DNA of 64,000 bases from Corylus avellana (taxonomy: Eukaryota; Streptophyta; Magnoliopsida; Fagales; Betulaceae). Location: positions 5,022,001 to 5,086,000 of the forward strand of contig NC_081547.1 of NCBI RefSeq assembly GCF_901000735.1, given 5' to 3'. The position numbers were made by a program, and so were the translations under genes. The notes under the pieces were generated by a model. It made no database searches and was not told the DNA's origin. It was given only the letters and a program-made list of their open reading frames with translations. Shown piece after piece: positions 1-12,599 of the stretch (position 1 is the first letter of the stretch; each line of letters starts with the position of its first letter).

Positions 1-649
1 TGATTCCCACAGGCGATGATGCCAAAAGCTTAGTGAATATAATATATAATAAACATAACAAAAAACTAGCCTTGTTGATTAGAAAACTCGACATAAAATC
101 GTTCCTCATGAATAAAGCACATAGCATATCTTTCAAAGTCAACACACCTCTAAAGGTATATTTTGGTTCAGCCTCACCACTCTCAAGTATCTTAGTTCTG
201 CCGGTGGGCAACATTAAATTATTCAATACTATAATATATAGGTTTGGCTTGGGTCCCCTTATAGACTTTGATCTGTCCGGATTAAGACACGTATCTTATA
301 ACAAGATATAAAAGACACGTGTTGTAATTTTAACATATCCAGTTTCAACTCGATCTGCACCCAAATTAATCAAATTCATATCAAATATGTCGGGTAACGC
401 TACAATCTACCCATCATTATTCTCCACATTAGACTATGTAATTGTTGTAATCGTCATCTCAAGTGACTTGCCGGCAATGTTAGCTTGTGAGATAAACTTA
501 CGTACAATTTTAACCATGTGTATATAAGCTTTTGGACTTTCTTCTGTTGCAAGCCGATTTTTAAGAGTGAGCTCTACCCAAAATTTATATCATTTGGTAG
601 TAGATCCAAACATCAGGGCACGAGTTTGAGTCACGGAGGGTCTCATAAC
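1..649. other. Intergenic, no gene seen
   Basis: AT-rich spacer. The only open frame (33-311, +) has no recognisable domain and biased composition, and there is no promoter or splice support for it. I see no RNA gene and no clear mobile element before position 650. Confidence 0.6.
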
Positions 650-1036
650 TAGGGGTGAAAAAGCAGCTAACCACTAACCGCTTTTGAAGGCAGTTAGAAT
701 AAATCGCTAACCGTTAACTGGCCGCTTATATATATATACATGAAACGATGTCGTTTTTGTGTTTAAAATTTTAAATATATATAAAAATCTAGAAATGATG
801 TCGTATGATATTATTGTATTATAATATAAACGACATTGTTTTGATTTTTTTTAAACAAAAAAATTAAAATTAAAATTTTTAAATTTTTTTTCTTTTATAA
901 AGCGGTTAGCGGTTATTAGAGTTACTAATAACCGGTTAATCGCTTAGGTGATTAGTGAATTTTGCTAACTGCCTAAGCAGTTACGGTTAATGGTTTTAGC
1001 CAATAACTACTAACTGAAACTATCTTTTCACCCTTA
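650..1036. mobile_element. hAT-like non-autonomous element, copy 1 (decayed)
   Basis: The stretch opens with TAGGGGTGAAAA and closes with TTTTCACCCTTA, which are imperfect inverted termini. Inside each end are degenerate runs of the GCGGTTA/TAACCGC motif in opposing orientation around an AT-rich core. It belongs to the same family as the better preserved copies at 21315 and 60285. The flanking octamers (ctcataac and ttcgtcac) match at only part of their positions, so the target-site duplication is eroded and this is probably the oldest of the three copies. It has no coding capacity. Confidence 0.7.
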
Positions 1037-1504
1037 TTCGTCACACCAATTGATAATTTTTAGATTAGAAAATAACTCTTGGGCAAGTTATATCATTCCT
1101 TCTCTATATATACACACGCGAGTTATTAAAGTCTCTAGGAATCTCTCCTTTTACTTATGCTGCATAGACTTTTGAAATTCTCTCCATGATGACGAAAACT
1201 TGTCAATGATACTTGCCACAACGAGGTTTACCCCCAATCCTAATAAAACTTCAACCCTAATTTATGTCACGAGTATTTAAAAGTCTTGAGTTGGCCCTTT
1301 AATACTTTTATCATCGAAAAAGTGATTGGTTCCATACTTCTTTGCACTTGCCTCTTCATCTGATATTTGCTCTATAATGCTTATTTATTTATTGGTAAGG
1401 AAGAAATAATATCATAATAATCTTAAAAATGAAGTTAAAGGTTTCTCTAGTTTATGAGTGTGAACACGCACGTGTGTGATCTCATGCTGGAGATTATCAT
1501 ACAT
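1037..1504. other. Intergenic, nothing recognised
   Basis: Unique-looking AT-rich sequence between a hAT-like element and a tandem duplication. I see no open frame or RNA signal. Confidence 0.5.
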
Positions 1505-1800
1505 CATCCTGTTTCCCTCATCCCATGTGTGTGGATTGATAAATACAATTATTGTCGGAATTAGTTATTTAAAAATAATATTAATTGTTCATTAGTGTCT
1601 CATTAAGCCATGGAACTATCACTTTTAATCAACTAATTTTTAATTATTATTTATCAAAAATATCTCATCCTGTTTCCCTCACCCCATGTGTGTGGATTGA
1701 CAAATATAATTATTGTCGGAATTAGTTATTTAAAAATAATATTAATTGTTCATTAGTGTCTCATTAAGCCATGGAACTATCACTTTTAATCAACTAATTT
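1505..1800. repeat. Tandem duplication, two ~135-bp copies
   Basis: Bases 1505-1639 recur at 1666-1800 with a period of 161 bp and only about three substitutions. The copies are separated by 26 bp of AT-rich sequence. Both begin with catcctgtttccctc and end in aactaattt. No coding frame runs through either copy, so this is a recent local duplication of non-coding DNA. Confidence 0.85.
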
Positions 1801-3882
1801 ATAATTATCACAAAAATCTCATTTAGTCATTATTTATTTATCAATTTTAGTACTAAAATAGTCTAAATAGTTAGAAAATCAGTCATGTCAACTTCACACC
1901 AGTAGGAGCCAATATATCACATGGAATAACTTAATTTTCCAAAATGTCCCAACAAAATGGCAAAGAGTTGAAGAACTAGATGTTATTTCAACAACTAAAA
2001 TGGTTGGCTCTGCAACCACCCTCTCATCTCATGTGGCGGACATGGAGCCAATCAGTTTGAATTTTGCTAAAATGTAATGGGGATCCATTAGTTTACTATT
2101 ACCTTCTCTTACTTATATATATAAACCACTGTTACCTTCACTTGGATCAAGAGTAAAAAAAAATGGCTTCCTCTTTTTTAATCAACAATGAACATGCTAG
2201 CGGTTACAAACGTCACCATTATTCGACATGGTTCTACTTTTTCAACATTATTTGAAAGAGTAATGTTATATATCGCATTTTTATCTCACAACTATTTTAC
2301 AATGTTGATGTAGTTCCAATCGGGTCTCGGCAGAGTCTTGTCTGGGCCCTGGCGGAGTCTTGTTTGGGTCTGTTGATTTGAAAATGAGAAAGTCAAACTC
2401 GAAAAATGGTTTACGATTTTCAAAAATGAAAATAATTTTATGGAAAATAAAGAAGCTTTTTCGGTTAAATTGAAAATATTTTCTGTCGCACAAAACACCG
2501 AAAAATACAAAACATTTTTTAGAAAGTCATTTTATGCCAAAATAAACAAAGATTTCAAAGATTGGTTGGAAATTCTGATCCAACTGTAAATTTCAAAGGT
2601 TGATTTTTTTTTTCCTAGAGCTATAACATAAGGATGAGCGTAAAAGAATACGCTTTTAAGTATGGTAGGATGATAGGATCTAAGAATTCATCCAGTACCA
2701 TTAGATCAGAAAAATGGTAGCCTTGTCTTTTGTTTTTTTTTTTTTTTTAATGAATTGTCAACACTATCCACCAATGGTTGCCCCTATACGTGTATAATAA
2801 TAATAATAATAATTAGGCAAATATTCTGCTGTCAATATTATGCTAACAGCTTGGAAAAGATAAGATTATGCTAACAGGACGCGGAATCTCGTATAAAATG
2901 ACTCATTCTGTGCCCTTACGTAATGTTAAGAGTCCAAAAAACTGTGAATTGTGAAATGTGATCCCTCGTATGCCTTTTTGGTTGAATGATTGACCATTGT
3001 AGATCAAAGACCTACCATCTTATTGATAGATTAATTTATTTAGTGAACAAACATTTAATTAGAGATGCAAATAAATAAATAATTGAAAAAATTGTCACAA
3101 TCTTGGTTTGCCCTCCTAAGATAAATGCAGCCTCCGCAGTTGTAGTTCTTACTAGTTTGTTCCTCTAAAGCTTCACTGTTGACAGCAATCATGGTTGTTT
3201 GTGTTGCTCTGCTTCTGTACTTCCCCTGTTGTTTGCAGCCCGTCTCTGCTTGTATCTTCTACGGGTTTTTAACAATAGTTCCAAGTTTTTTGAAATGTGA
3301 TAAAGATATTAAAATATAATGATAAAATGTCAAGAAAGAGATATGCGAATGTGGCTTGAAGCAGAAATGGAAAAGATGAAATAAAAATAGCCACATTCAT
3401 ATCATAATTTCTAGTCATGCAGACCAACAAAAAGGAAATACTACAATATATGTGATGAAATGGCTGCCAAATCAAGCATGTTTAGTTATTCATAGGTAAA
3501 GGTCAGAAAATGAAGCTTCAACAGTAGCTTATAATCAACCATCAAGTGTTGTACAATTCACCCTTTATAGTGTCATGTAACTCCCAACAGGAAGATGTCT
3601 CGACTGCATATAACTTATTAGCAACACGTAATGGAATATACCTACCTCTTTGTTCGGTTAGTCCAACATGAAAGGATGGAACCCACAATGGACATGCATG
3701 GATGCTGCAGCAACGATGTGCTCACATAGACCCCCATGAGAAACTGAGTTTCTTCAATCAATGTTCTGTGTGAAGCCCAACAGACGTTCCAACCATAACA
3801 CAACAATAAGGCCAGAAGATTCTTCCTTCCGAGTATGGCCAACAATAACACAACCCATCCTCCAGCTGCTAAAGCCATCCTA
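1801..3882. other. Intergenic and PPR 3' flank
   Basis: AT-rich spacer downstream of the minus-strand PPR gene. Around 2330-2520 lies a dispersed repeat (motifs gaaaatattttc and gtcgcac, then caaaacacc) that is recognisable again near 51130-51270. A (TAA)n microsatellite sits near 2787-2812. The minus-strand frames at 2281-2510, 3269-3475 and 3642-3920 show no domain. The last lies at the 3' end of the PPR gene and may be partly 3' UTR. Confidence 0.5.
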
Positions 3883-6174
3883 CTATCCAGAAGAAGCAGA
3901 AACCTCATATCCTTCAACAAAATTTTTCAACTTTCCTGTTTCACCAACTGCAGAAAGCCATTCAGTAAGCACCTCCATGGTTATATAATCAGGATTACAC
4001 GCCTGTTCAACCATTCTGTCCATAAGTTCAAATGCTTTCTCTAATAAATTTTTATCCCGAAGGCCTTTGAACATAGCATTGTATGTGGTAATATTGGGCC
4101 TCACCCCCTTACATTTCATATCGTGCATCAGAGAAAGAGCAAGCTCTACGTCATTATTCTTGCAGAGAGAATCTATTAGAATATTGTATATTACAGTGTT
4201 GGGAGCAACTTCTGACGCAGAACTCAAATCCCTGAAAATTTTCATGGCTTTGTCAATTTTGTTGTTTAAGCAATACGCATGTATCAGTGCTCCATAAGTG
4301 ACAACAGTGGGTACTATACCCTCCTTAACCATCTTTCTCATCACTGTATGGGCTATTTTGAAATTCCCAGTTTTGCTCAAATATGAAATCAAAATGTTAT
4401 ATGTGAAGCTATCAGGCTTAACTCCAGCTTGCTCCATTTCCTTGAGCATCTCATAAGCTCTATCCAACTTATTCTTCTTGCAGAACCCACTGACGAGATT
4501 ATTGTAGGAGACAGTGTCAAGGCAGAACCCAGCTTCTTTCAACTTTGATACGACACAGCTGGCATCATCCATCCTTCCAGCTAGGCTCAAACCCGAAATC
4601 AAGGTATAATAAACAATTGCATCTGGGGTGCATCCAACTTTTAACATTTGATTGAAAAATTCCATTGCTTTATCAATGTTGTTGACATTACAAAATGCTT
4701 TAATCACGGTTGTATATGTGACTGCATTGCCTTTCAGACCATTACTTTGCATGTCATTGAAGAACTCAACTGCGCTATTGATCCTCCCATGTCTGCACAT
4801 ACCATCAACTAAAGTATTAAGGGTGATCGAATTGGGAAACACTCTTTCCTTGTTCATCTGATCAAATAGCTCATGTGCCCTCTCAATTTCACCAGCTTTG
4901 CAGAACCCGTCAATCAAGCAATTATAGGTAACAGTATTTGGCACACATTTATTCAATCTCATCTGGTCCATCAAACTCAAACCTTCTTCTTGCCTCCCAA
5001 CTTTACAAAGTCCATCAATCAGAGTATTGTACATGATTACATCAGGTTCAACCGACACCCCCTCACTCCCTCCTTTCATTTTCTCCAGAAACTCCAATGC
5101 CTCATCGACCCTCCGAGACTTGCACATACGATTAATAAGAATCCCAAAAGTTACCACATTGGGTTGTATATCCATCTGTATCATCTCCGTAGTAAGCTTA
5201 TTCATCCTCTCAAAGTCCTCATCCCTTGCCAACCCTGTCAAAAGCGCATTGCAAGATGCAGTTTCCACTGCACCACCGGATTTCATCACATGATGTAAAA
5301 CATCCCAAGCACGGTTTGTGTTTCTATTCCTACACAATTTAGTAATCAACTGCGTAAGTTTAGGACTATCCAGAAACACACCACATTCACCAAATTTCGA
5401 CACCAACCCAACAATCTCCTCGTCATTGAAAGTCCTCCGTGGCCACTCCCTCCTCAACAACGCCGCAAAAACAATATCACCCGTAATATCATTGGGCGGA
5501 CACTCCGCATTTGGTTGAAGCATTTCGTCAACCACATTATGCGCATAATCCGCATACCCCAATCTGAATAGCACATCAATCACCACATTGCAAAAATGCG
5601 TATTTTTCAAAGACGAGTCTAGTTCGTTAGCCACACCAAGCACCTCGTCCACCATCCTGGCCCTTCCCAAGCACCGAACAAGAAGTGTTGCGCCATTGAT
5701 GGTAAGCGGGACGTTCCGCTCTTTGGACGTCCTATACAGCTCTAACAGTTTCTCCTGCGAATTGGGTTCGCGGCTAGCGAGCTCAAAAATGGCCTGGAAG
5801 GTCGAGGACAATGAATGTAAATCTTGCGAAGGTGCATTCGACTGAATGTAGTCGAAGAACTTGAGCGCTTGGGAGGAAGAGTTCAAGCGGCGAGCGATTT
5901 GGCGAAAAAGGCCAGGAGAGGAAGGAGAAGAAGAGGAAAATAGGAGCTGGCGGAGTTGGGTGGAGCCGGAGTTCTCATTCTCTGGGGCTTGGAGGAGTTG
6001 GACTGCTTTGGTTATCAGTGAGTCTTCGTCTTGTGGTGGTGGCGGTGGTGGGGGGTTGGGTTCGGTGCAGAGGTGGCGGAGGAGGGAGTACGAAGGAACT
6101 GTAGAGGTTTGGGGTTCGAGAAGGCGGAGGAGGAGGAGTTGGGATTGTTTAGAAGAAGAGAGTGATCTGTTCAT
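3883..6174 (-). CDS. P-class pentatricopeptide repeat protein, mitochondrial type
   Basis: A single 763-codon exon, as is usual for plant PPR genes. The N-terminus is rich in Ser, Arg and Leu with few acids, which fits an organelle import signal, and is followed by a proline run near residue 45. From about residue 300 to the C-terminus roughly 13 consecutive 35-residue repeats are readable, each opening with a pattern like (D/N)xVTYNxLI and containing xGLCKxGRxxEA. Degenerate repeats precede them. There is no E, DYW or SMR extension, so it is P-class. Family knowledge: such proteins bind organellar RNA and affect its stability, splicing or translation; the target here is unknown. By memory it most resembles At3g61520. 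The first ATG of the frame is used. The neighbouring KPHMT gene supports that orthology. Confidence 0.93.
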   Translation of the reverse strand: MNRSLSSSKQSQLLLLRLLEPQTSTVPSYSLLRHLCTEPNPPPPPPPQDEDSLITKAVQLLQAPENENSGSTQLRQLLFSSSSPSSPGLFRQIARRLNSSSQALKFFDYIQSNAPSQDLHSLSSTFQAIFELASREPNSQEKLLELYRTSKERNVPLTINGATLLVRCLGRARMVDEVLGVANELDSSLKNTHFCNVVIDVLFRLGYADYAHNVVDEMLQPNAECPPNDITGDIVFAALLRREWPRRTFNDEEIVGLVSKFGECGVFLDSPKLTQLITKLCRNRNTNRAWDVLHHVMKSGGAVETASCNALLTGLARDEDFERMNKLTTEMIQMDIQPNVVTFGILINRMCKSRRVDEALEFLEKMKGGSEGVSVEPDVIMYNTLIDGLCKVGRQEEGLSLMDQMRLNKCVPNTVTYNCLIDGFCKAGEIERAHELFDQMNKERVFPNSITLNTLVDGMCRHGRINSAVEFFNDMQSNGLKGNAVTYTTVIKAFCNVNNIDKAMEFFNQMLKVGCTPDAIVYYTLISGLSLAGRMDDASCVVSKLKEAGFCLDTVSYNNLVSGFCKKNKLDRAYEMLKEMEQAGVKPDSFTYNILISYLSKTGNFKIAHTVMRKMVKEGIVPTVVTYGALIHAYCLNNKIDKAMKIFRDLSSASEVAPNTVIYNILIDSLCKNNDVELALSLMHDMKCKGVRPNITTYNAMFKGLRDKNLLEKAFELMDRMVEQACNPDYITMEVLTEWLSAVGETGKLKNFVEGYEVSASSG

Positions 6175-8077
6175 TTTGTTGGGAGAGACGATGGTGATTT
6201 TGCTCTTTCGCGTTTTCTTTGCTTTAACTGCAACTCTCGTCGTTTTAGAAGACTCAGAAAGGATCCTCTCAATTCTCTCTCCTAGTAATTTCGGAGTTTT
6301 TCAATAACTCTATCCACATTCTTTAGACTTTTATTATATGGAATAAATTTTTTCGAATTTCAATCATTATTTCTACATTGAATCATAGAAAATTTACCGT
6401 ATTGGTTAAAAAAAAAAAAAAAAAAAAAAAACTAATGAAATTATATGAATTTTTATTATTTTAGTAACTTTTTGTTTTGTTTTTTTATTTTCATCAATTT
6501 GAAAAACAAATGGCTGTCTTTCAAAAATTTAAAATATTTTGTATGAACATTAACCTGATCTGGAAGTAGGCACTCAAATCAATATTTCTATTACATTTCT
6601 TCTTATTTTCTTAAAATTCAAATAGAAAATGAGAGAAGGAGGTGTAAGGTCTAAGATGCCTGAACAGTTGTGCCTGTTGGGAGAGGTATAAGGTCTGAAA
6701 TGCTTAAACAGGTGAATCTTGTATCTCAGGCTGCTCTAAGACAGACCCACCGGAGCACCCAAATGCCACACCCTCTCTCTCTCTCTCTCATTTTCTGTCT
6801 CAATTCTCTTTACTTTAAGATTAAAGCAAAAAATTTCAAGAAATGAGGATCCAGCTCAGGCATTGTTAAGGATTTTCTTTGATGTGATGGGAGTCATTAG
6901 AAGGAAAAAATCCCAAAGGAAAATGGGACCAACGAAGACTTTGGAAGGTGCATTTGAAATTATGTGGTGGACACAATCATCCGGTGAAGCTGTGTTTACA
7001 TGATTCATGTGTTATGCACAAGCATTGCAATCTGTGCGTTGTACCTCATGCAATCATTCTATCAGTGGAGCCATTATTATAATTCTCTATTCTAGCGACC
7101 CACGATGATTGTTAGTGAAACCAGCAGGTCGGCCACTCATATTTTTGGCCTACCTCAACTTGTAAACAATGGGAGTGCAACTGGAATAGGTACCAGGTCC
7201 AAATCTTGTATACCAAAAAGAAACAATCACAATTTCTATGCTTGATTCGATACCCAACAAAAAGTTCGACAACAATGAGTTCGGCTTGCCTCCGGTGATT
7301 CTCCCGTACAAAAATCAACGGTAGAGATTACCCTCAGCTCCCCTAATATTGCAATTTTACCGTTTATTTTTGTACGGATAGAAGATCTCGAGTGATTTCG
7401 AATAATTTACATACCAAATACCAATCACATTCCATGACAGAAGGAATAAAACAAAAAAGGAGATCCTATCTACCTGCTTGATGACAAAACGTTTTGGTGT
7501 TAAATATTCACTTGGGCTACTTGTATTGCTGAGGTATGAAATCATCTAGCGACTGCTTTGAGTCTTTTTCTGATGCTGCTTGCTCATAAGAGACGTCATC
7601 TCGTAATCACCTTTTAAGCCTTTTTTGCTATCGCTTCCGGGCTCCAACAACTTTATGTAAGAATAACTTTTTTTATCATGCCTAGAAGTTGGTTTCCAAC
7701 GGCACATTCTAGACACCTTTCTTCAACGTTACAAAAGGAGAAAAGGGAACTGGGGAAGGGCCGCAGCACTGATACTTCTTTAATTCCAACTGCTAACCAC
7801 TAAGAAGGCAAGAGCCCGAGTATCCACAGCAAATAAATTAAGATAAAACCCTTTTAAGAGTTTATATTTGACATGTTCTTCAAATCATAAACATGACAGG
7901 AAGGAGGAAAAAATGAAATGCTAACAAACTGCCAACTACATTCAACTGCTGTAAAAAAGGACATTCTCATCAATTAAAGAAGTAGCAAAATATAAAAATG
8001 CGAATTAAATCAAAATCCCACCACCGGAAGAAGGCTCTGCCAGTGGAATTATCTGAAAATAAACTACTTGCACGGGA
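6175..8077. other. Intergenic: PPR 5' flank and KPHMT 3' flank
   Basis: Contains a 23-base A run near 6409-6431, a CT microsatellite near 6774-6790, and an imperfect direct repeat at about 6640-6720 around gaggt(g/a)taaggtct. The minus-strand frames at 7112-7318 and 7357-7545 have no domain. The stretch nearest 8077 should include the KPHMT 3' UTR. I see no other gene. Confidence 0.5.
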
Positions 8078-11000
8078 TTAAGCAGTGCCAATCTTCTCAG
8101 CTGCTTCGGCTGCTGCAGATGCTGCCTTGTCCAAACCTAACTTCTGCAGCTCATTTGAGAAGCTGTCAACATCACTCGCACTGATTTTATAGGGGCTGTG
8201 GGCAGGACCAGGAAATGAACCATTTGTGACTTCTTCCTTGTACTCCAATAGAGCTTTGTTGATGACATCTCCCACATGTGCATACTTCTTACAGAACTTC
8301 GGTGTAACCTGCAAAAGGAACAGTCTCTCATGACTGGAACATTCAAATGAAATGGAAAGGAGGGAAAATTTAGCCAGAGTTGCAGTTTTGGAGCCAAACC
8401 TTGGCATGATGGGGATGCTGAAGCATTCCAAGCAAATCATGGTAAACTAGAACCTGCATCAATGATACAGTTTTATTATGGTGAAACATAAACAAGTAGT
8501 GGATGTACACCATTATTTTGGCAGGAAATCATTTGGATTTGGAATTATGCAATGCCCACTATCATTTGCACATCAGAATGGGAAGCTAGGTTGTTTCTAC
8601 CCCAATCTCTTTGTAGTTACACAGAAAGCAGCGAGCTTGAGATCATAACATAACATCAACGAAACCAAAGTAAAAAAAAAAAATCAACACAAGCGGAACC
8701 ACAACCAGGATGAATCTCCCAACTGACTCTTTTCTAAACAAACCCCCGCCATGCACGCAAACACCAAAAATAAAATATAAGCAACAAATGTGCCTAAAGT
8801 TCACTCTCTGCTTTGCTTTCAAAACCAATTAGAACACTGAAAAGATTATTCACTTCTAAACTAACAATAGCTAGAGTAGTCTCTACTGTTTCCCTTTTGT
8901 TTTTCTTGCTTTAAGAAGGAGATTCTTTGTTTTTTTTGTTTTTTTTTTTTTTCTTTTGGAATCTCTATCACTAATGATATCATCTGTGTCTGTGGCCTAA
9001 AAAACCTTTCTTTTGAGCACAAAGGAAAATATTCATATTATTGCAGGAGTTGCCAATTTAAGTTACTGCAAAAGTTACAAACCCAAAGAAGCAAAGGCCA
9101 AAATGCCAATGTAATTAACTTGAACTGGCTTCTTACCAAACGCAAGGCCTCAAAGGACTGATTCACTTCTCTTACAAAGAGTAGGCTACAACATCTTCTT
9201 CAAGAACTTTGTAGACGATTGTAAATTGTTTTAATACTAATCTAATATACACATGACATAAAAGTTTGAGAAGTGGCTATTTCTTATAAAAGATGGTTCA
9301 AACACGGCCTAAAATATTTCCGTCAAATAAGAAAACAAAGAATAGCAACAACAACAGAAAAAGAAATCCAAAATTATTATGAATTCTACAAATAACTAGT
9401 AAGCTCTGTACTAAAAGTTTAAACAAACTGATGGAGGCTTGAAAATATCAATGCCTATGCTCTATTTGATACAATCAAATTTTTTTTCTAAACTGACATT
9501 TTTTCCCTGCTCAATAACGAAAACTTTTATTTGACCTTCTTGTATCAACAGAAACTCTTTGTAAAGTTGGACAACAGTTTTTAAGGTACCATGACAGTCC
9601 CCTATTATAACCATCAAGAGCCTCCTATTACACTTTGAAACACCAAGTCCCACAATGGGAGGATGATTAGCTCGCATAGAGTAAGATCAGTGAGTGGATT
9701 ATAAAAGAGTTTATGGGTTCTAAGTCCTACATTGGTTCTTTACTAGGTGATACTGAACTTTATAAGCGATTTTAGGAAGCTTCAATTACAACTTGATTAA
9801 TTCTTTTGGAGTAATAGAACTGATGTGGTTCTCTCTCCTAAAAAACACTTAGTATCTTAAACACCAATAATCAGAAAATTCCAAATGCAAATGCATATCA
9901 AATCAACATATTTACTAACAAAATATAGGTAGAACCACATCTTGTTAAATAAACTTAACTCGATTAGCAGTAAGCAATTCAACACCAAGAGGGAGTACGT
10001 ACATAGACATCTCAAGCACACACATACCAGCAAAGAGCTATAGAGCTCGATAAATGATCTAACCTGCCCGCTGCAAAAAGGTCCAGCCCCAATACCAATG
10101 GTAGGAATTCGAAGAGCTGATGTAGCTGCGGCAGCCACCGGCGGAGGCACACATTCCAGAACAACAGAAAAACACCCCACTTCCTGCAAAGCCAGCGCAG
10201 TCTCCACAACCTGCACAGAACAATTCCTTTCATCATAACAACAAAATACACAAAACACAGTTCAAGTGGGATGCCAAGCCTTGATAAGCACATCACAGTG
10301 TAGATTAAGAGTTCAAAATCTGACTTGCACAATAATCATCGTAGGATCTGGCATGGTCTACTAACCGGAATAGGATTCTCTCTATTTTATGGCCAAAATA
10401 TAAAGTTTGTATATCTAATGATGGATATTATGTCAATGTTTGCACGTTTTTAAAAAAAATTAAATAATATGGTATGATGTACTCATTAAGATACGTCAAT
10501 TTTCAATTCTGATCATGAAATGTATATTCTCAATTTCAAATGTAATGGACGCATATGGAACAGGGAATTACACGTGTCAGGAGAATTAGTACATATATGT
10601 AGGCGGACACACACAAGTGAGAAAGTGAGTTAAGAGACCTTGAGAGCACTAGCAAGATTCTTGCCCTGAGGCCTGAATCCCCCAAGAGCACTAATGGCCT
10701 GAGGTGTGAGTCCCACATGTCCCATCACTGCAATCCCAGCTTCAACAATAGCTCTTGCTGCAGTGATTCTCGAAGGCGATCCTCCTTCCAATTTTATCGC
10801 ATCCATTCCTCCTTCCTTCAAAACCCTCACCGCCGTATCAACTGCCTGCCCATAATCAAAACTGCAACAATCACCAATCATTGCACACTTAAAACGGAAA
10901 TCCCAAATCATAATCGTTAGAACTAAATGATTAAATTTCACCATTTCGTTTCAGCTCGAGGTTTTGGACAACTAGGAAAACAAAAACCCTTGTAAATTTT

Positions 11001-11436
11001 GGTTTTTGTTACATCGATTCCCCATTACCTGACTGGTGCTGGATTCGTAGGTCCCAAAGGGCAAGTCCCCGATGAGAAGCGGGCGGGTCGCGCCACGCGC
11101 CACCGCGCGGCAATGAACAATCATCTCGTCGAGCGAGATAGGGAGGGTTGTGTCGTGGCCGTGCACGACCATGGAGGCCGAGTCACCGACGAGGCACACG
11201 TCGATGCCTGCGGAGTCAAGGTGCACCGCTGACGGGTAATCGTAAGCGGTCACGACCGTTATGGGCTCGCCCTTCCGGTGCTTTTGCTTCAAGTTGGTCA
11301 GCGTCACTCTTTGGTTGGGAGTCTGGGGCTTCGGGCCGCCGTAGACGGTGCTCTCGGGGATATTGCTCATGCGGCGGAGCATGGCATGGGACTTCACGGC
11401 GGACTTAGCTCTAGAGAGGGCGGCTATGAAGCCCAT
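8078..11436 (-). CDS. PANB: 3-methyl-2-oxobutanoate (ketopantoate) hydroxymethyltransferase
   Basis: Five exons, read from the minus strand: 11436-11029, 10845-10639, 10210-10064, 8453-8400 and 8308-8078. All introns are GT-AG and phase 0. The 1047 nt encode 348 aa, the normal plant length. The enzyme adds a hydroxymethyl group from methylene-tetrahydrofolate to 2-oxoisovalerate, giving ketopantoate, the first committed step to pantothenate and CoA. The basic N-terminus (about 30 residues) fits mitochondrial import. Conserved blocks are visible: [21 protein letters not shown] (metal and substrate site), DAIKLEGG and VVLECVP (catalytic Glu region), [11 protein letters not shown]. The fourth exon is only 54 nt (residues [10 protein letters not shown] to HHAK) and is too short to stand out as an open frame; without it the model would lack a conserved helix. 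Intron 3 (8454-10063) holds repeat debris. Confidence 0.95.
9600..9850. repeat. Possible LTR/TRIM fragment in KPHMT intron 3
   Basis: Phrases such as caagtcccacaatggg and ctaagtcctacattgg resemble the start region of many plant LTRs, in which a 'taagtcccacattgg' phrase is common. No paired LTR, primer-binding site or target duplication is visible, so this is only a suspected remnant. Confidence 0.3.
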
Positions 11437-12599
11437 TTTCGATCAATTCTTCGAGACACCGTTAGTTAGAGAGGTGAATGAATGTGGGAGCTTGGTATTT
11501 TGTTTGGTTGAATTGATGGTCTTACATATCTATGCGAATGATTGAGGGGGTAGGCGGTTTGGGTGCGCCGCCTACGCCAACTTGAACGGTGGCAAGGCTG
11601 CATTTTCCAACTACCTCTTTTGTTCGTTTTCTGTGCCGAGCGTTTTCCACGTGCTCTGTTGAAGCCTGTAAAGCTGTAAACAACACTCTTGAAAGCCACG
11701 ACTCTCATTCGAGGCAACCACCAATCGGTGGTTGTTTATAATTTGTCTATAATTCTTTCTTTCTTTCCGACTTGTTAATATATAGCATTAGCAGCCTTTG
11801 GGCAGTCTCTGTAGTAAAATGCTCAAATATTTTATTCATTTTTCTTTTTATTTTACTGTTTTCCTCATTCTCAACAAAAATCAAACCAATCGAAAGGAAA
11901 CGGTGGAAATTGGAATGAAATAATTTGTCAATAATTTTACTTGGTTCTTGATCAAGTAGCAACCCTGTAATTCCTTACAAAGATAGGCTGCAGAATGTCA
12001 TCCCCTTCATAATAAGAATGCTCCAACTCTTCGATCCTGGCCTTGCAAAGTCTTGAGTCTTGACAAAGATCTCCAATTTATTACAACACATTACAGAATG
12101 CAGAATTGGATGTGTCTTTAATTAATGACTGAGCATTGGTTCCACCGATCCCAACTCTGAATAAGGCTTTTCAAATGAGATTATCATATTGTAACCAGAG
12201 GAGCAGAAATTAGTATGGGTAGAGGTCAGGACCTAAAAATTTTAGTTGATGGGGCCAGTAGACAAAGAAAAAAAAAATTTTTAAAATTTATAATAATTTC
12301 TTTGTTTTTTTTTCTTTGCTTATGAATTGTGGGAGGAGGAGGGGGCATAGCCTATACTTGTCCCTGATTGTAACCTATAATGTTTGTTTTTTTTTTTAAA
12401 AAAAAAAACGGTTAATAAAGTAGAATTAATAAAAGTTAATGAGATTTGGTCCACTTAAGTATATTAATTATTCTCTTTATTTTTTCTCAATATGAGATAT
12501 AACACTTGCATGTGCCAAATATTGCATATTTGAATTCCTTAATTTGCATTTGCTAAGCTTTTTTCTTTATTATTCTCTAATGTATTATTTAGTTTTGGT
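11437..12599. other. KPHMT 5' flank and spacer
   Basis: Upstream region of the minus-strand KPHMT gene, holding its 5' UTR and promoter. No distinctive TATA element is obvious. The minus-strand frames at 11466-11717 and 11747-11962 show no domain. From about 12200 the sequence is AT-rich repeat-like DNA with poly-A and poly-T runs. Confidence 0.45.

Noticed and set aside
5861..6307. 148-aa plus-strand frame over the PPR start
   Set aside because: It is the antisense of the PPR N-terminal coding sequence. Its Arg/Gly/Trp-rich composition reflects the complementary strand.
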